Assembly: GCA_013339895.1 (NCBI GenBank)
Contig: JABACO010000002.1
Location: forward strand, 3,562,084-3,626,083
DNA: 64,000 nucleotides
Reading direction: 5' to 3'
DNA from: Ephydatia muelleri
Lineage: Eukaryota > Porifera > Demospongiae > Spongillida > Spongillidae
The notes under the pieces were generated by a model. The model saw only the letters and a program-made list of their open reading frames with translations. It was not told where the DNA came from and did not search any database. Each line of letters begins with the position of its first letter. Positions within the stretch are counted from its first letter, which is position 1. This document shows, in pieces, positions 24,461 through 36,215 of the stretch. A program made the position numbers and the translations under genes.

Positions 24461-24605
24461 TTGTCATTGAATTAGAATATGACCTGGATGTGCCCTATGC
24501 TTCTGACATCCTTGTGATGTGTGGTTAGTTCACTAAGTACTGTATAGGGTTAATGGACTCTGCTGTTATGTGGGTCCATGGATGTGGTGAGTGAGGAGTT
24601 GTAGT
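24043..24605. repeat. Duplicated satellite edge sequence
   Basis: A block of about 160 bp running from the ATGACCTGGATGTGCCC region through GATGTGTGGTTAGTTCAC to GAGTGAGGAGTTGTAG occurs at 24,043-24,200 and again at 24,450-24,605, with satellite monomers between. The array edge was therefore duplicated together with monomers. Confidence 0.85.
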
Positions 24606-24615
24606 GAGCAAGTTA

Positions 24616-25297
24616 AGGCGTTTCTTCACTAGCAGCCGCAATCCGGATCGATCCGGATTGCGGGTGCGTCCACACAAGCTAATTAGTATTCATCGACCAA
24701 ACCGAATCGATGCAGTTAAGGGCGTACCCATGATAGAAAATGGCTACTGTTTAATTCACTTTGGAGTTTGAATTAAGGAAACTCGCACATTTGGTGGTGA
24801 TCTGGGGGGGGGGGGGGCAGATGTGCAACGACAGCTCGATGGAGTTGTACGCAACAAGTTAATCTATCAGCGGATAGCTACCGCACTGCGGGTACGATCG
24901 TACGTGGAAGCAGTGTGTCCTGAAGATGAAAAACCTAGTGCAGAAATACAAAAAGGTTATAAGCACGCATGATCCATACAATTACTAGCATACGATACGT
25001 AAACGCGCACAGGTTAAGGACTCTAATGGAGATAGTAATGGTATGCATGTAACAGGACAATGCCACGTGTCCATTTTTTTCTAAGGTGACTTTTGCGTAG
25101 CTCCATGTACGCCGCTAAGCAAATGTGTGCCATTTCCAGCGGGTTTCATGTGGACTCGAGACAGCGGCCATTAATTATCAGTATCGGCACGCCCTAACTA
25201 CATCGATTCGGTTTGGTCGATGAATACTAATTAGCTAGTGTGGACGCACCCCCAATCCGGATCGATCCGGATTGCGGTTGCTAGTGAAGAAACGCCT
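24616..25297. mobile_element. Harbinger-like element with long TIRs, 682 bp
   Basis: The terminal inverted repeats are about 110 bp, start AGGCGTTTCTTCACTAGC and carry only a handful of mismatches. Both ends are flanked by TTA (24,613-24,615 and 25,298-25,300), a 3-bp duplication of the TWA type that PIF/Harbinger elements make. Each TIR contains a perfect 22-bp palindrome centred on GGATCGATCC. The interior keeps a fragment of a Myb/SANT-like exon, so this is an internally deleted, non-autonomous derivative. Confidence 0.8.
24817..24957 (+). pseudogene. Myb/SANT-like DNA-binding domain remnant
   Basis: The first frame reads ADVQRQLDGVVRNKLIYQRI followed by ATAL. After a one-base shift near 24,884 it continues YDRTWKQCVLKMKN then LVQKYKKV. 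This is the shape of the Myb/SANT-like domain found in the second protein of Harbinger transposons (a Q-L-D, R-N-K-x-I-Y pattern, then W-K-Q-C and K-x-K-x-L-x-x-x-Y-K-K). An intron donor may follow at AAAAAG|GTTATA. Confidence 0.6.
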
Positions 25298-25300
25298 TTA

Positions 25301-25636
25301 GATGTGTTGTGCTGTTTTGTAAAAGTGCAGCTGCCATGAACTTGTTTATACATGTACACGAGTTGTGTTCATGCCCATATATGGAATGGCCTATTGCCAA
25401 CAGCTCCTCCCACTTTGAAAAGCTTTGTGTAGCTATGCTTTACTTCCCCTCCTCTTTTGTTAGTGCTCCTCTTACCCTATCCTCTATGACGTTTGATTTT
25501 TTTCACTCACAATTTCAAATCCACTCTATTTTAGTAATACATGAGTGACAGCTTTAATCATTACTACTGGAAAAATTCATACATGATTGAAATCATAATT
25601 TATGACACTGTCCATTGTGTGCATACATGTATGTAT
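25301..25636. other. Intergenic, nothing recognised
   Basis: AT-rich sequence between the Harbinger-like element and the end of the CMC transposase. I found no convincing terminal repeat for the transposase element here. Confidence 0.5.
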
Positions 25637-28635
25637 TTATAAAAAAACCTTCTGTTGTAATGGGCAGATATAAAGAACGCTTTCATCATTTAGCTTTGTA
25701 CTTGCTGCAACAAACTGTGAGTGTATTCTTTGTACTGGTAAGAATGATGCTTGGCCAAATGGTTCATACAGATTAGCGCACCACACTTGTGATGATGTAG
25801 CATGATGACTCTGGTAGTGTTGATACCATTTAACAAATGCAAAAATATGTGACTTTGTGTTTCCAAGCATGGTGTAATTGTGTTGAAAATAATTCATAAC
25901 ATGGCCTGGGCGAAGTTCTTCTGTAGTTTTGTCCACATGACCATCTTTACCACACCATGCTGCAAGGATGTAGCATGATCTTTTGGAACGGCTTCCTATT
26001 GATCCATACACTGTGTTTCCATTTTTGATGTATGTGTATGACATAGCACGAAATGAAATATGTGTGTTAATAACATCTTGTTTGTACATCACTTGATATG
26101 CATTGGCCAAATACAGTGTACTGTCTCCATCAAGGTAGTGCTCTGATGCAGCTCCTGATAAACAATAGGGAGCACTGATGGACCAGATGCTAGTGGGCAC
26201 ATCATGAACTGATAGTTTTGAACAAGCAATAACTGCACAATACTCCATGCCATGTTCTGAGCACATATCATTTAATGTACCAGTGCGGAAATCTTTGTTG
26301 AACAATTGTTGCATTGTTGTCGTCTGTACATTCAAGCACTCTACAGGAATATTCAGATTGTCAACTTGTACATCATGCATGAAGTGTTGCATGAACTGAA
26401 CTTCCACTGATCGGTTATTGGTTCGATAGTTACCCAGTATACCATTGTACCTTTCAAATGAAAAAAGCCAGAATGCATAAACAGGCCCATAATCCTTAAT
26501 GCATTCAACTAGATGTGTATGCATATGCATATTTGGAGTGACTTTCTCAATGCCATACAATCTCTCAAATTCAATACAAAATTTTACTAGTAGGTCATGA
26601 CCTTGTTCTGCCTCTTCAATTGTTAGCATTGGTGACACTAAGATTTGACATGCGCGAACAAAAAGATGCCAACAATTTAAATGTGTCTGTTCCAGCTCAC
26701 CCTCCAGCACATACATTGAAAGGGTCATTGTCCATATTTTCCATTCATCTGCTGTAAATGAACTAAATCCAGAAGCAATTTTATGTGGTATTCTTCCTAA
26801 TGACGACGGAAATGCACATTTATCCACCTTTGATTGTAAAATGGTATGGCGATTTTTTGGTATAATGGGGGAACCATATGTTTTTCATTACATGTTTCGC
26901 AGTACCTAAAAAGAAGTTATGCATGGCATCAATGATGTGAAACCTTATGCAATCAAAGTATTCCAAATGCATCAGAGATGTAAATCTTGACCCACTCAGC
27001 GACTCAACTCTTTGCTTTGCAGCATTGCTGACTTGCTGTTGTCCTAAAAAGGCTTGTGCACGATGGTCATCCTCTTTGCGTGGGGCTGAAACTGTATTGA
27101 AATCACCACCATAACACATGGCCCCATTATCTGGGTTTGTCTCAAAATTTTTTGTGCACTTTGAGCAACCACATTTTGCCATGTGGCCATAAAAGCCACA
27201 CACCTTTCTTGTTGCTGGTGTGTCACAGGCTACACAAAGCAAAGCAGCTCTTAAAGTGATGGGGTCATGTGCATCTGGGGATAGTATTTGAATTCCATCT
27301 TTCCATAAAATGTTTAGCTCCTCAACAAGTGGATCAAGGTATGTATTGATATGCAACGAAGGCTCATGGGGACCTGGTATTAAACCAACTAAAATAATGT
27401 TTTCTTTTTTAAAGCGCATTGATCTTGGCAGATTCAGAATGACCAAATAAACAGCACCAACACTATAAGGGGAGTTTTTGTAAGGATTGAACCAATCCAC
27501 ATTCAGCATTAGTCCTAAATTATTAGGAGCAGCTAAAAAAGGAGTGTTATTTACATGCATGAACTCCTTCCACACTCTACCATCATATATGTCATGCAGT
27601 GCATTGCTAGGGATAGTTCTTTGCCTCCATTTTTCACAGGCTAGCAGGACACCTGGACGACTAAAGTGCAATTTCAATGATTCTGCAAGAGATTTGTAAC
27701 AATACATTTGTGGGGATATGCTCTCAATGAGCCATCCTTTAGTTTTATTCTAACCACCAATGGTGAGCCACATGGTTTTCTACGAGCTCGATGAGGATGC
27801 TGGGGGTACTCGCAATATGTGCAAACGTTTTCTATAGTAGTGAGTACATCATCTAAATTATATATGGAGTGACATTTAGGAACAACAAACTTGATAAAAC
27901 TATTTCTGTTAACACGTAAGATGTTTCGTAAGCTTCTCAAAGACTTAGGAAAGATGAATGATATCGAGGCTAATAGTGGGGAAAACTGTTTCAATATAAA
28001 GCAGTAGAAATGCAAAACAGTTAGCAAGGTGTCGATGGCGTTAATTCCAATATTGATACCGACAAAACCATTTCAGTAGAATGGTTAGAAAACAGATTAT
28101 TACGGCATGTGCTTTCCTTGAGATCGATTCTTCCTCTACATCTTCAGCTGTCGGCATTACATGATTTGGAAGGAGATCTGAAGTGCTATTACCTTGAATA
28201 TCCTCATCAATGTCTGCAGCATGGTCATCCCACATTTCTCCATCATCTATTATTTCTTCCTCTTCGTAGCCTTTTTCAAGTTCTCCAATTTCTTCATCCT
28301 GATTATCTTGCATATCTATTGTGTGGTATTCAAGCAATCGGTTAATGATTCGCATGCATAGTGTGGTGCGATTTGTGTAGTGTATACACTAGCAGATACA
28401 ATAATTGAAAGCAGCATTTTTTACCTTCTGCTTCGTCTGAATCATATATGCTTGCATTTAAACATTGCTCGTTCTCCAAATCGCTCTCATCTGATGAAGC
28501 TGCCGCTAATACATTTTTCATTGCCCACGAATTCGACGATGCGTCGAAATATAGCTTTCTATGCTTCAGGTACGTATTTGACGAGACTGCTTCATGACAG
28601 TGTGGGCAATAACGACGGTTACGAGGCATTCTCAA
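25637..28635 (-). CDS. CACTA/EnSpm (CMC)-type transposase, tnp2 family
   Basis: A minus-strand gene for a DDE transposase of the tnp2/Transposase_21 type (CMC superfamily, EnSpm or Plavaka-like). The N-terminal exon at 28,635 to about 28,420 gives a C2HC-like finger, CPHCHEAVSSNTYLKHRKLY. An acidic segment (28,355-28,100) follows, then CTYCEYPQHPHRARRKPCG near 27,800. The catalytic part (27,707-26,820) includes NLGLMLNVDWFNPYK, VILNLPRSMRFK, ILVGLIPGPHEPS, CSKCT and IDAMHNFFLGT. The C-terminal part (26,827-25,637) includes GRIPHKIASGFSSFTADEWK and SFERYNGILGNY. Two frame breaks each fit loss of one A from an A run (near 26,855 and near 27,705). The N-terminal exons appear split by a small intron. 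It is otherwise well preserved and therefore fairly young. Confidence 0.8.
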
Positions 28636-28925
28636 CTTGAATTGCTTAGCCAGCGCTTAGATTTGAAATCTCTGCTCAGTAATTACGTCATACAAACCCG
28701 CGTGGACCAATGGGAATATTTGCGCCAAATAGCATATTGCTGCATCTGTCCATTCATAGCTACTGTCGTACATATTAATGATCTGCGTATCAAGAATGTC
28801 TTTGCCGTTTGTCACTCCCAGTTGTGTGAATGTATCTCGTCGGCCTATTCTACCTCGCTCTGGTAAATCATTCATTATGCAATGTATTTTTAAATCACTG
28901 AAAATATATTGCATCGACACCGACT

Positions 28926-29332
28926 ATGATATATATATTAGGAGGGTCTCCCGCTAGCGCTGGATTGGACACTACTTGCCAAGAAAATATCCTCTCTTCT
29001 CTTCAAAGTTTGCAGGATCAGATAGCAGAGTTGAGAAGCTCTACAGCTACCTCATCGACAGCCGCCACAGCGCCGGAACCACCGAAGGAGAAAAGGATTG
29101 CCAAGGAATTGTCGGTACGCTATTTCGTGTTGTCATGGTTATCTTGCACACTGAACCACGGCCTTTTATTGCAAATATACAGTCTGCCATCCATAGCACT
29201 GTGAAACACCTGCGCGATCAGACAGAGAATGCTATGGAGTGGAATACCTCCCTAAGGTACATGAAGTCATCAACATGCATTACTGATGTACTGCATGATG
29301 AAGTTTCACAGATATTGCAAACTGGCGTGTAA
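28926..29332 (+). CDS. Small coiled-coil ORF divergent from CMC transposase
   Basis: This is not recognised as a known family. A first exon-like piece reads ENILSSLQSLQDQIAELRSS, a short coiled coil, then a Ser/Thr/Ala linker and PKEKRIAKELS with a donor-like GTACGC. A second piece, with an acceptor at AAATATACAG near 29,178, reads SAIHSTVKHLRDQTENAMEW and ends QILQTGV plus a stop. It starts about 290 bp from the transposase start on the opposite strand, so the two may share a promoter. It may be an accessory protein of the transposon. Confidence 0.35.
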
Positions 29333-29499
29333 CGGATGAGGTTGTGACTGCTTGTCAGAGCGACAAATTTCCCGCTGCTGTCGTCTGAAGTATGCCACGC
29401 ATCTATTAGTATTTAAACTCTTTTTCGCGGTACATACGTTGTATCATTCATGCAGAAGCCGCTAGGATATACTTCGCTAGCTTAAAGCGACGCTCGAAA

Positions 29500-29971
29500 A
29501 TGGTACTGGCTGGAAAGCTGGACAAATCCAAAAAGCGGCAGCGAAAGGTCCAGCGAAAGCACAACGTGAGTCGTATTGTGCAATCTAACACTGAAATTAA
29601 TACACCATTCATTTTTATAGAAAGCACATAGCAGGATGAACGCCTGCACCACTTCCACGGCTATTACTGCCGAGGAGAAAAATGAGGCAACAAAGATCCT
29701 CACTGTAGACTTTATGTCTTCAGAAGAAACAGGGCAGGAGACAGCTGGGAGCGATAATGAACGGGTGCCACCAGCTACCATTTTCAAACTTCGTCCACTT
29801 CCTTGGCGGAGCGACAGGGCGAATTCCATTATCGCCAGCATGGACCGAAAGGCCCAGCGCAGGAGCTCAGATAGAGCAAAGGAGATGTGCCGCAAGCGGT
29901 ACAATGGCGATCCGTCAACTCAGCAACCGCCTCCATCTGCTCCTGCGTGGGCCGTAAAGGAACTTAGCTAG
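29500..29971 (+). CDS. Two-exon small basic protein, likely transposon accessory
   Basis: Exon 1 (29,500-29,565) encodes the very basic MVLAGKLDKSKKRQRKVQRK plus HN and ends in the donor AAC|GTGAGT. Exon 2 (29,621-29,971) follows the acceptor TTTTTATAG in the same phase and runs to a stop, giving about 138 residues. The C-terminal part has LRPLPWRSDRANSIIASMD, then a Lys/Arg-rich helix and PPPSAPAWAVKEL. I recall similar LPWRS...AK-R-rich C-termini in uncharacterised repeat-associated proteins of corals and sponges, but cannot name the family. The basic N-terminus suggests a nuclear or nucleic-acid-binding role. Confidence 0.5.
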
Positions 29972-30059
29972 CTTTGCTCTTGTGCGTCGCTGTGTTTATA
30001 TGTATGCATAAATATGTAAGATATTGAAAGTTTAGCGCAATCGTTCAATTTATAACCAA

Positions 30060-30320
30060 TAGCTATAGGTTTGCAATAGGTATCCACAGTGCCTATAAAT
30101 GTAACGCAAATATCACATTTACTCCAGCATTTACTTACGTGCAAATGTGAGTAAATTGCACATATACCATGTTTACATACCGGTGTAAACACTGTGTAAA
30201 TACGACATTTGCAAAATTGTAAATAGATGTAAATGTAAGTAAATGTTACATATACATCATATTTACATAATACTTCCATACGGTGTAAATGCACTGTTTC
30301 ATCCAGTGCATAATATTGTA
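30060..30320. repeat. GTAAATG-rich cluster (possible subterminal repeats)
   Basis: Short GTAAATG/CATTTAC motifs on both strands recur more than ten times, ending near TTTCATCCAGTG. CACTA-type elements carry such subterminal repeats, so this may be the right edge of the element holding the transposase. No matching left end was found. Confidence 0.35.
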
Positions 30321-30404
30321 GTTGAGTGTCTATTTGTATATAATGAATGACTTCACGTGTGCGATTGTTTTTTGATATGAAGTTCAACCGTAATTATGTA
30401 TTTT

Positions 30405-31674
30405 CATAGCTCTCACAAAAAATGCATAAGCTCCAAACAAACAAAAGCATTCACACCCACACACACACACACACACACACCCACACACACACACACACAC
30501 ATGCACAACAAGGCTTGATACGGAATAGTTAATGGTACTTTCATGGGAAAATACTAATTTGAATCATTGTAAACAACAGCAAAATGAAGTTCGTTCGACT
30601 ATTAGCTGCTACTATAATCAAGACAAATTCAAGATAATGCATGGCTTCTGCACCCTTTTGGGTTTTATTCAAGTTTGTGTTGTTTGACGTCACAGGTGTG
30701 TTTATACGCGATTGGGAATTGGAATTGCCATCCTGTGGAAGAGACTTAGGTACCTCCAGTGGCATTATCTCTCTACTTGAGTTTTGAACCACTTGTAATG
30801 TGCCAAATGCACTCTTGCATTTCGTATTCCATCTGCGAGTTGGTATCAAAGTGGCTTGTGAAACGTGTAATCTTGCAACAAATGCACTAACCACATGTCT
30901 AAATGCACGAGTTTGTAACCAAGTAGGACTATATCCAACTGTCTTGAAAGATTTTTAAAAGCCCAAGGCTACGTTACAGTCGCATGCACATGCCATTCTA
31001 GGTGTCTTTATTCAATAATCCTACCAGAATGACAAAGTTATAGCAAAATATGGGCACCTAGAAGAGATTACCAGGGAATGATTTATCCTATTATGATCAA
31101 ACCATCTTTTTGTGATGCATCATTGCCTTCCAACACATTAGTTCTTGATCCAATCATTTCCACCACTAACTGACTAGAGATTCAGACTAGCTTGGTGTAG
31201 CGTGCACTTACAGGTACCAAGAAGTATTACCAATACGGCCTGCTGTGGCTGCCAGGCGCACTACTAGTTCCTGTCGTTCTCAGTTCACGATTTCGACCCA
31301 TGACCAGAAGGTGAATCGATGCGGAGTCATCCCAAAGACTCTAGCCCTCCATGCGAGTTACATAAAAGACCAGTGACATCAAAAGTCCAAACACTTTATA
31401 TATCATGGTGCCCAACATTATCGACTTCAGACCATTACATAAAAATGCAGAAACACCATATGAAGCTGGAATCTTCAAACTAGGCTCAACCCAAGAGGTA
31501 CTATGTAATTAAATATTTGTAAAAATGGTGAAAAAAATCATGATAGTTATTGATAAGGTCACAAAAGGTTAGAAGTTAGTCATGTGATGCAATAATTCTG
31601 GTTTTACAGAGACCCTTGCATTTCAATTTTTATGATGTATTTTCATAGCTCCCAAATACAAAAGGTCCAAACAA

Positions 31675-31715
<41 letters not shown>

Positions 31716-32180
31716 CTTAATACAGGATTTTTAATTGATAGGATCACTTTTAAAATCCACAAGCACACAACACACAGACATTAGGTGAAGTCTAATTCAT
31801 GTGATCCAATAATTAGGTTTAATAGCTTTCAATTCGAGACCCATTGATTTCAACTCTAGAGTTGAATTAGCATTATTAGGAGGTAACCCACCTCTCCACA
31901 AAAACACACAAGCTGCATGCATATGACAAGAATGAATTTAAACCCCCACACATCGCTCCTTGTATCATACCTTTTTTGATTGTCGCCCAAGGTCTCCCTG
32001 ACAAGAATTAACTTTAACCTGCAGCTGGAAATGGAGTGAGCAAAATTCAGTAATTTTACTCAAATACTCACACACAGAACTTCTCAACACACACACACAC
32101 ACACACACACACAGCTTCATACAGAATAGTTAATTGATAGGGTCACTGTTAAAATCCACAAGCACATAATACACAGACAC
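30405..32180. repeat. Three diverged copies of a CA-microsatellite repeat
   Basis: Similar blocks, TGTATTTTCATAGCTC then a (CA)n run then an AGCTT-ATACAG-A/T segment and TTAATTGATAGG, occur at about 30,400-30,545, 31,635-31,780 and 32,085-32,185. They look like copies of one dispersed element with a CA tract inside. No gene is seen between them. Confidence 0.6.
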
Positions 32181-32185
32181 GCACT

Positions 32186-33809
32186 CACACATTATGGTCC
32201 GCTTTTGTTTCAGTGATGGCTCCTGCTCATGATTCATGTTCCAAAGGTCAGCTTGTAGTTCACTACACACATGCTGAAGAAACATGAAGCAGTCTGTCAA
32301 TGGGCATTATTAAAATTGTACTCGAGAATCCAGTATTATTTGTTGTGCCCTTCTACATTAACTTGCAAAAGTGGGTAGAAGCAATTTCAGTGTCCAACCT
32401 AACATCAGAAAGGAGAGTTGATTGAATATTTTCTCGATTGCTATTCTTAATATTATTCATTCTGACCAAGGAAGAAAGCTTTATGTAACGCCTATACGTT
32501 TTAAACTACCGTACACCCTCTTACTAGGTCTACATAGTAAGCATAAAACGCTCTACTCACTCACGCAAACGGCCCTAACGTCAAACGATTCCAATACACG
32601 CGCACCAATATCAACAGCAAAGACAGATGTCCTATTTCAAACAAGCTAGTGCTAAATGATAAGTACTTCTGAGTTCGCAGAGACGATCTCTACTGCCTAA
32701 AGGTATATACAAGAACAATCTTTCACAACTTACTCGCTCTCCAGCGCCCACTGTAACTATCGCGTCTAGGCCGAATGTTCGATCCACTCGGTCACCATTT
32801 TGCAACGTTAGCGATCAAAATCCATCAGTCAACGGTAAAACAGCCCTACTTTCCAATGGAAGCAACTTGCTCAGTACGAAAGTCCCCTCCGATTATAAAG
32901 GACGATGCCTAAAAATAGAACTCACATGTGAGAAAATTCAAATCAATTATCAACGTTGCTTCTTCTCTGCCTGTGGGCGAGGCCATGGCTCTGCAGCACG
33001 GCTCCTTGCTAATGTAGTGTGCCAGAAAGAAGCTGAAGCACGCACACACACACATATGTCATGTCTCACCTCTGGAATAAATGTATATATAGGAGAGAAT
33101 CGCTTCAAAGTTAGTCTGGACCAAACTTAATACCATATGATGTCGTGGTGTACGTGGAATTTGGGAGATGGTAGTGTGAATTAAGTCAAGCACACACGAT
33201 CGCGAATAACGGACTACGAATAGCGGAGTGAAGGTCACACGAATAGCGGAGAGAAGTCACACGAATTACTTCACACCAATAAAAGCGCTCCCTAGTTGGA
33301 GTGATCTCACCCCAATGATAAAATATCGTGTGACCGTCAATCGATTTTAATCGTACTGCGGGTGACAATAGGTGACCTTCACACTTTTTTTTTTTGCAGT
33401 GCACTTTGTACAGACGATTCTAAATTGAGGGCATAAGACGCAGATGGTTAGTTTCTGTCAAACAGCTAAAAAAAAAAGATCTGACACAGCATTATTGACT
33501 ACTTTCATAGTATATTGAATCACCTTTAAGGTAAGGTACCCATAAAAATATTACTCATCATTCATACCTTTTTGGGCTACTCTCCAATTGTACAATGTTT
33601 GGCGTGGTACAGGCATGGAAGGATCACGAAAATACAGTTTTCTTTCCTTCGTGGTATTCGCTGGATGAGCAATATTGTAAAAAAAATTTTTTTTAACCAA
33701 TTGTTGAAGGAACGTATTTGATTACAATTAATATAACACCATTATATCAAATCCATTGCACTTGCAAATAGATCATGCTACCAACCTTTTGGATTTGTTG
33801 ATCAATATA
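32186..33809. other. Non-coding stretch, nothing recognised
   Basis: Only short unconvincing open frames are present. Near 33,187-33,290 a CACACGAATAGCGGAG motif is repeated two to three times. Confidence 0.5.
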
Positions 33810-34189
33810 CACAGTGCAAAAAGTTAGATATACGATACGGTATATTTTTGGTTATATTTGAGAATACGCCAAAATATACGCCTGAGTACTATATTCGAAA
33901 TATAAGACGGCGTATATTCAAGAATCCGCAAGTGTTTAATACGTCACTGTTTATATAGGCACAATTAAGTGTACAAAATATACCCCCGTAAGTATATTTT
34001 TATCATACCACCGTGTATATTCAAGTTTCACATATTCTGTGTGTATATTTGTCTGCGAGTTATCAATTCCTGTATAAGCGTTAATAGCATCTAATTACTA
34101 AGGAGCTGGCGCTTGCCTTTAGTACTTAGCATGCGACAGTCAGTACAAACCGAACTTGACACGCTCAATGCCGAAGTCGGAATTCGATA

Positions 34190-34560
34190 CTGATGGACAT
34201 CTGCCTGTGTGTATATGTGTGTGTGGACATCTGTCTGTGTGGGACATCTGTCTGTGTGGGACATCTAGGCTGTGTGTGTGTGTCTGTGCATATGCGTGTG
34301 TGTGGACATCTGTCTGTGCATACGTGTGTGTGGACATCTGTCTGTATGCGTGTGTGTGGACATCTGTCTGTATGCGTGTGTGTGGACATCTGTCTGTGTA
34401 TACGTGTGTGTGGACATCTGTCTGTATGCGTGTGTGTGGACATCGATCTGTCATGTGTGTACGTGCGACTGTGCATGTGTCCGTCTGTGTGATGTGTGTT
34501 TATGCGTGTGCGTGGACATGTGTGTCGCGAGCGTGTGGACATGTACGTGCAAGTGTGTGT
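34190..34560. repeat. GTGTGTGGACATCTGTCTGT minisatellite
   Basis: About 12 units of 22-30 bp, each with TGGACATCTGTCTGT and a variable TATGCGTG part. The Cys/Val-rich and His/Thr-rich open frames on the two strands come from the repeat. Confidence 0.9.
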
Positions 34561-35680
34561 CATTACAATTTTGAAATGTTAATGTGTACCATTTTTATTC
34601 TTACCATTATTGTTCAATTTGAAATGGATATACAGTACATAATTATATGGAAAGTATGGTATAGGGTTTGTGCAATAGCGTCCTAAATCGTCATCAATAA
34701 AAAGCAACCTTTGCTAAGCGCCATTTTGAGTGTCAAAAGCACACACGTGTCTATCCGTAATAGAGTGATTGGAGGTTCCTGACTAACCGTTTGAGCCATT
34801 TCGTGTGATTAAATGCAACTAGAAAGTACGGCCAAATACTCTGAGTATTACTATTAGCTTCATGACACTGCCAAACAGCGTTACAAGGTAAAATTGGAGC
34901 TGGTTGGTGCGCTGAAGACCCGTATGTTGCGTATGAGAGAGGCATTGTTAGTGTAGATTGGAATAATTGGCCTCAGGTTCCGATAGCTGTAGCAAAGACT
35001 CTGCAGCATCAATTTTTTTTTTTTACCAACTTCCTTTTTATCACCTCCAATGTTCTGTGGAATCTGTTCATATCATGCACACGCTTCCTCTTCAAAGGGC
35101 TCTTCATGTGCTCGAATAAGGAAGGAACATAATCAGGGGATAGAAGGTTGTTGCTCTATTCCCCCGAAACGAAGTGTACGCTACATATCCACGAGTACTC
35201 ATTTGGAATCCAATCTTTGCGCCGGCCCCACTGCTGCTATCCACTGGGACTTACGTTCTTCATCTTGAGGAAAATGAACGCCCGAACCTTTAATGAAACG
35301 ATTACTGCATCCAACTGCACAACAAGCCTTGCCCATACAATTGCTTTTGACAGGCGGTTAACACAAATAACGTCACTTCGCTCCGCCCATTGCACAGCCT
35401 CTATTGTTTTTTACAATTTCACGCAGGCTTGTAAATGTTGTAACGTTGAAGATTTCTGCCAGTTCAAGAAATAGGTGATAGTCTTACTTGTCAATAGGTT
35501 AGTGCTGTTATCGTTGTTATTTACTATTTATAACCAAATTTAAAAGTGCACCAATTAGAGTATGCCATTGCACGTGATGGCTAATTTTGGCGGGTTCCTG
35601 TGTGAGTGTGCATGGCCTGGAAAGGTACGTGACTTTGCTTATCACGTTTGTGTTATTTTGGGGATGCGTTTGTGATGTAG

Positions 35681-36215
35681 TACATCAGCCTCATCAACCT
35701 GCTGAAAGCAAGCCTAGTATACGGTAAGCGACTCACAATTTGTGTGCAATGCACTTTATTGGGGTTGGTCTCCAGTTATTACAAGCGGCCGATTCTGCTG
35801 AGGTAAGTTACACAGTGTCAAGTATGACCATTTCAATTGATGCCAAATGTTATTGTTCTCGTCTTTATCAGGTCACATAGTACGTGGGGACCGCTGTCTC
35901 AAGGACTATGGGTTTCGGCTATCACAAGCGCGGGTCGATTCTGCTGAGGTAAGTACGCAATGGCTTTGCTACCTTCATTTTGCTTTTCTGCAGCGTTTCT
36001 ATTCGAACTGGTAAGTATGCTGGGAGCACTAAAATGTCTTTTTCTTTTGTGCGCATTTGGTTAGTCAGCACCAACAAGTCCATCACTAGAGGTAAGTATG
36101 GCCATTTCAATTGGCGCCAAATGTTATTATATTCTCGTCTTTATCAGGTCACACTAAGTTAGTACTTGGGAACCGCTGTCTTAAGGCACTATGGTGTTTG
36201 AATATTTGTGTTTGG
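35681..36215 (+). other. Chain of tiny exon-like segments with a duplicated intron
   Basis: Segments bounded by AG and GTAAG(T/C) lie at 35,681-35,723, 35,776-35,812, 35,872-35,948, 35,994-36,010 (17 nt) and 36,065-36,091, with a last acceptor at 36,147. The intron 35,813-35,871 is nearly repeated as 36,092-36,147 (both contain CCATTTCAATTG and TCGTCTTTATCAG). The exon start after it is repeated too (GTCACA, then ACCGCTGTCT). The encoded peptide is not recognised. Confidence 0.35.

Noticed and set aside
31130-31390. Possible tRNA-derived SINE on the minus strand
   Set aside because: A GGTCGAAATC box-B-like motif is present, but no convincing A box, cloverleaf, tail or second copy was found.
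34156-34686. Cys/Val-rich 176-codon frame
   Set aside because: Derived from the TGGACATCTGTCTGT minisatellite.
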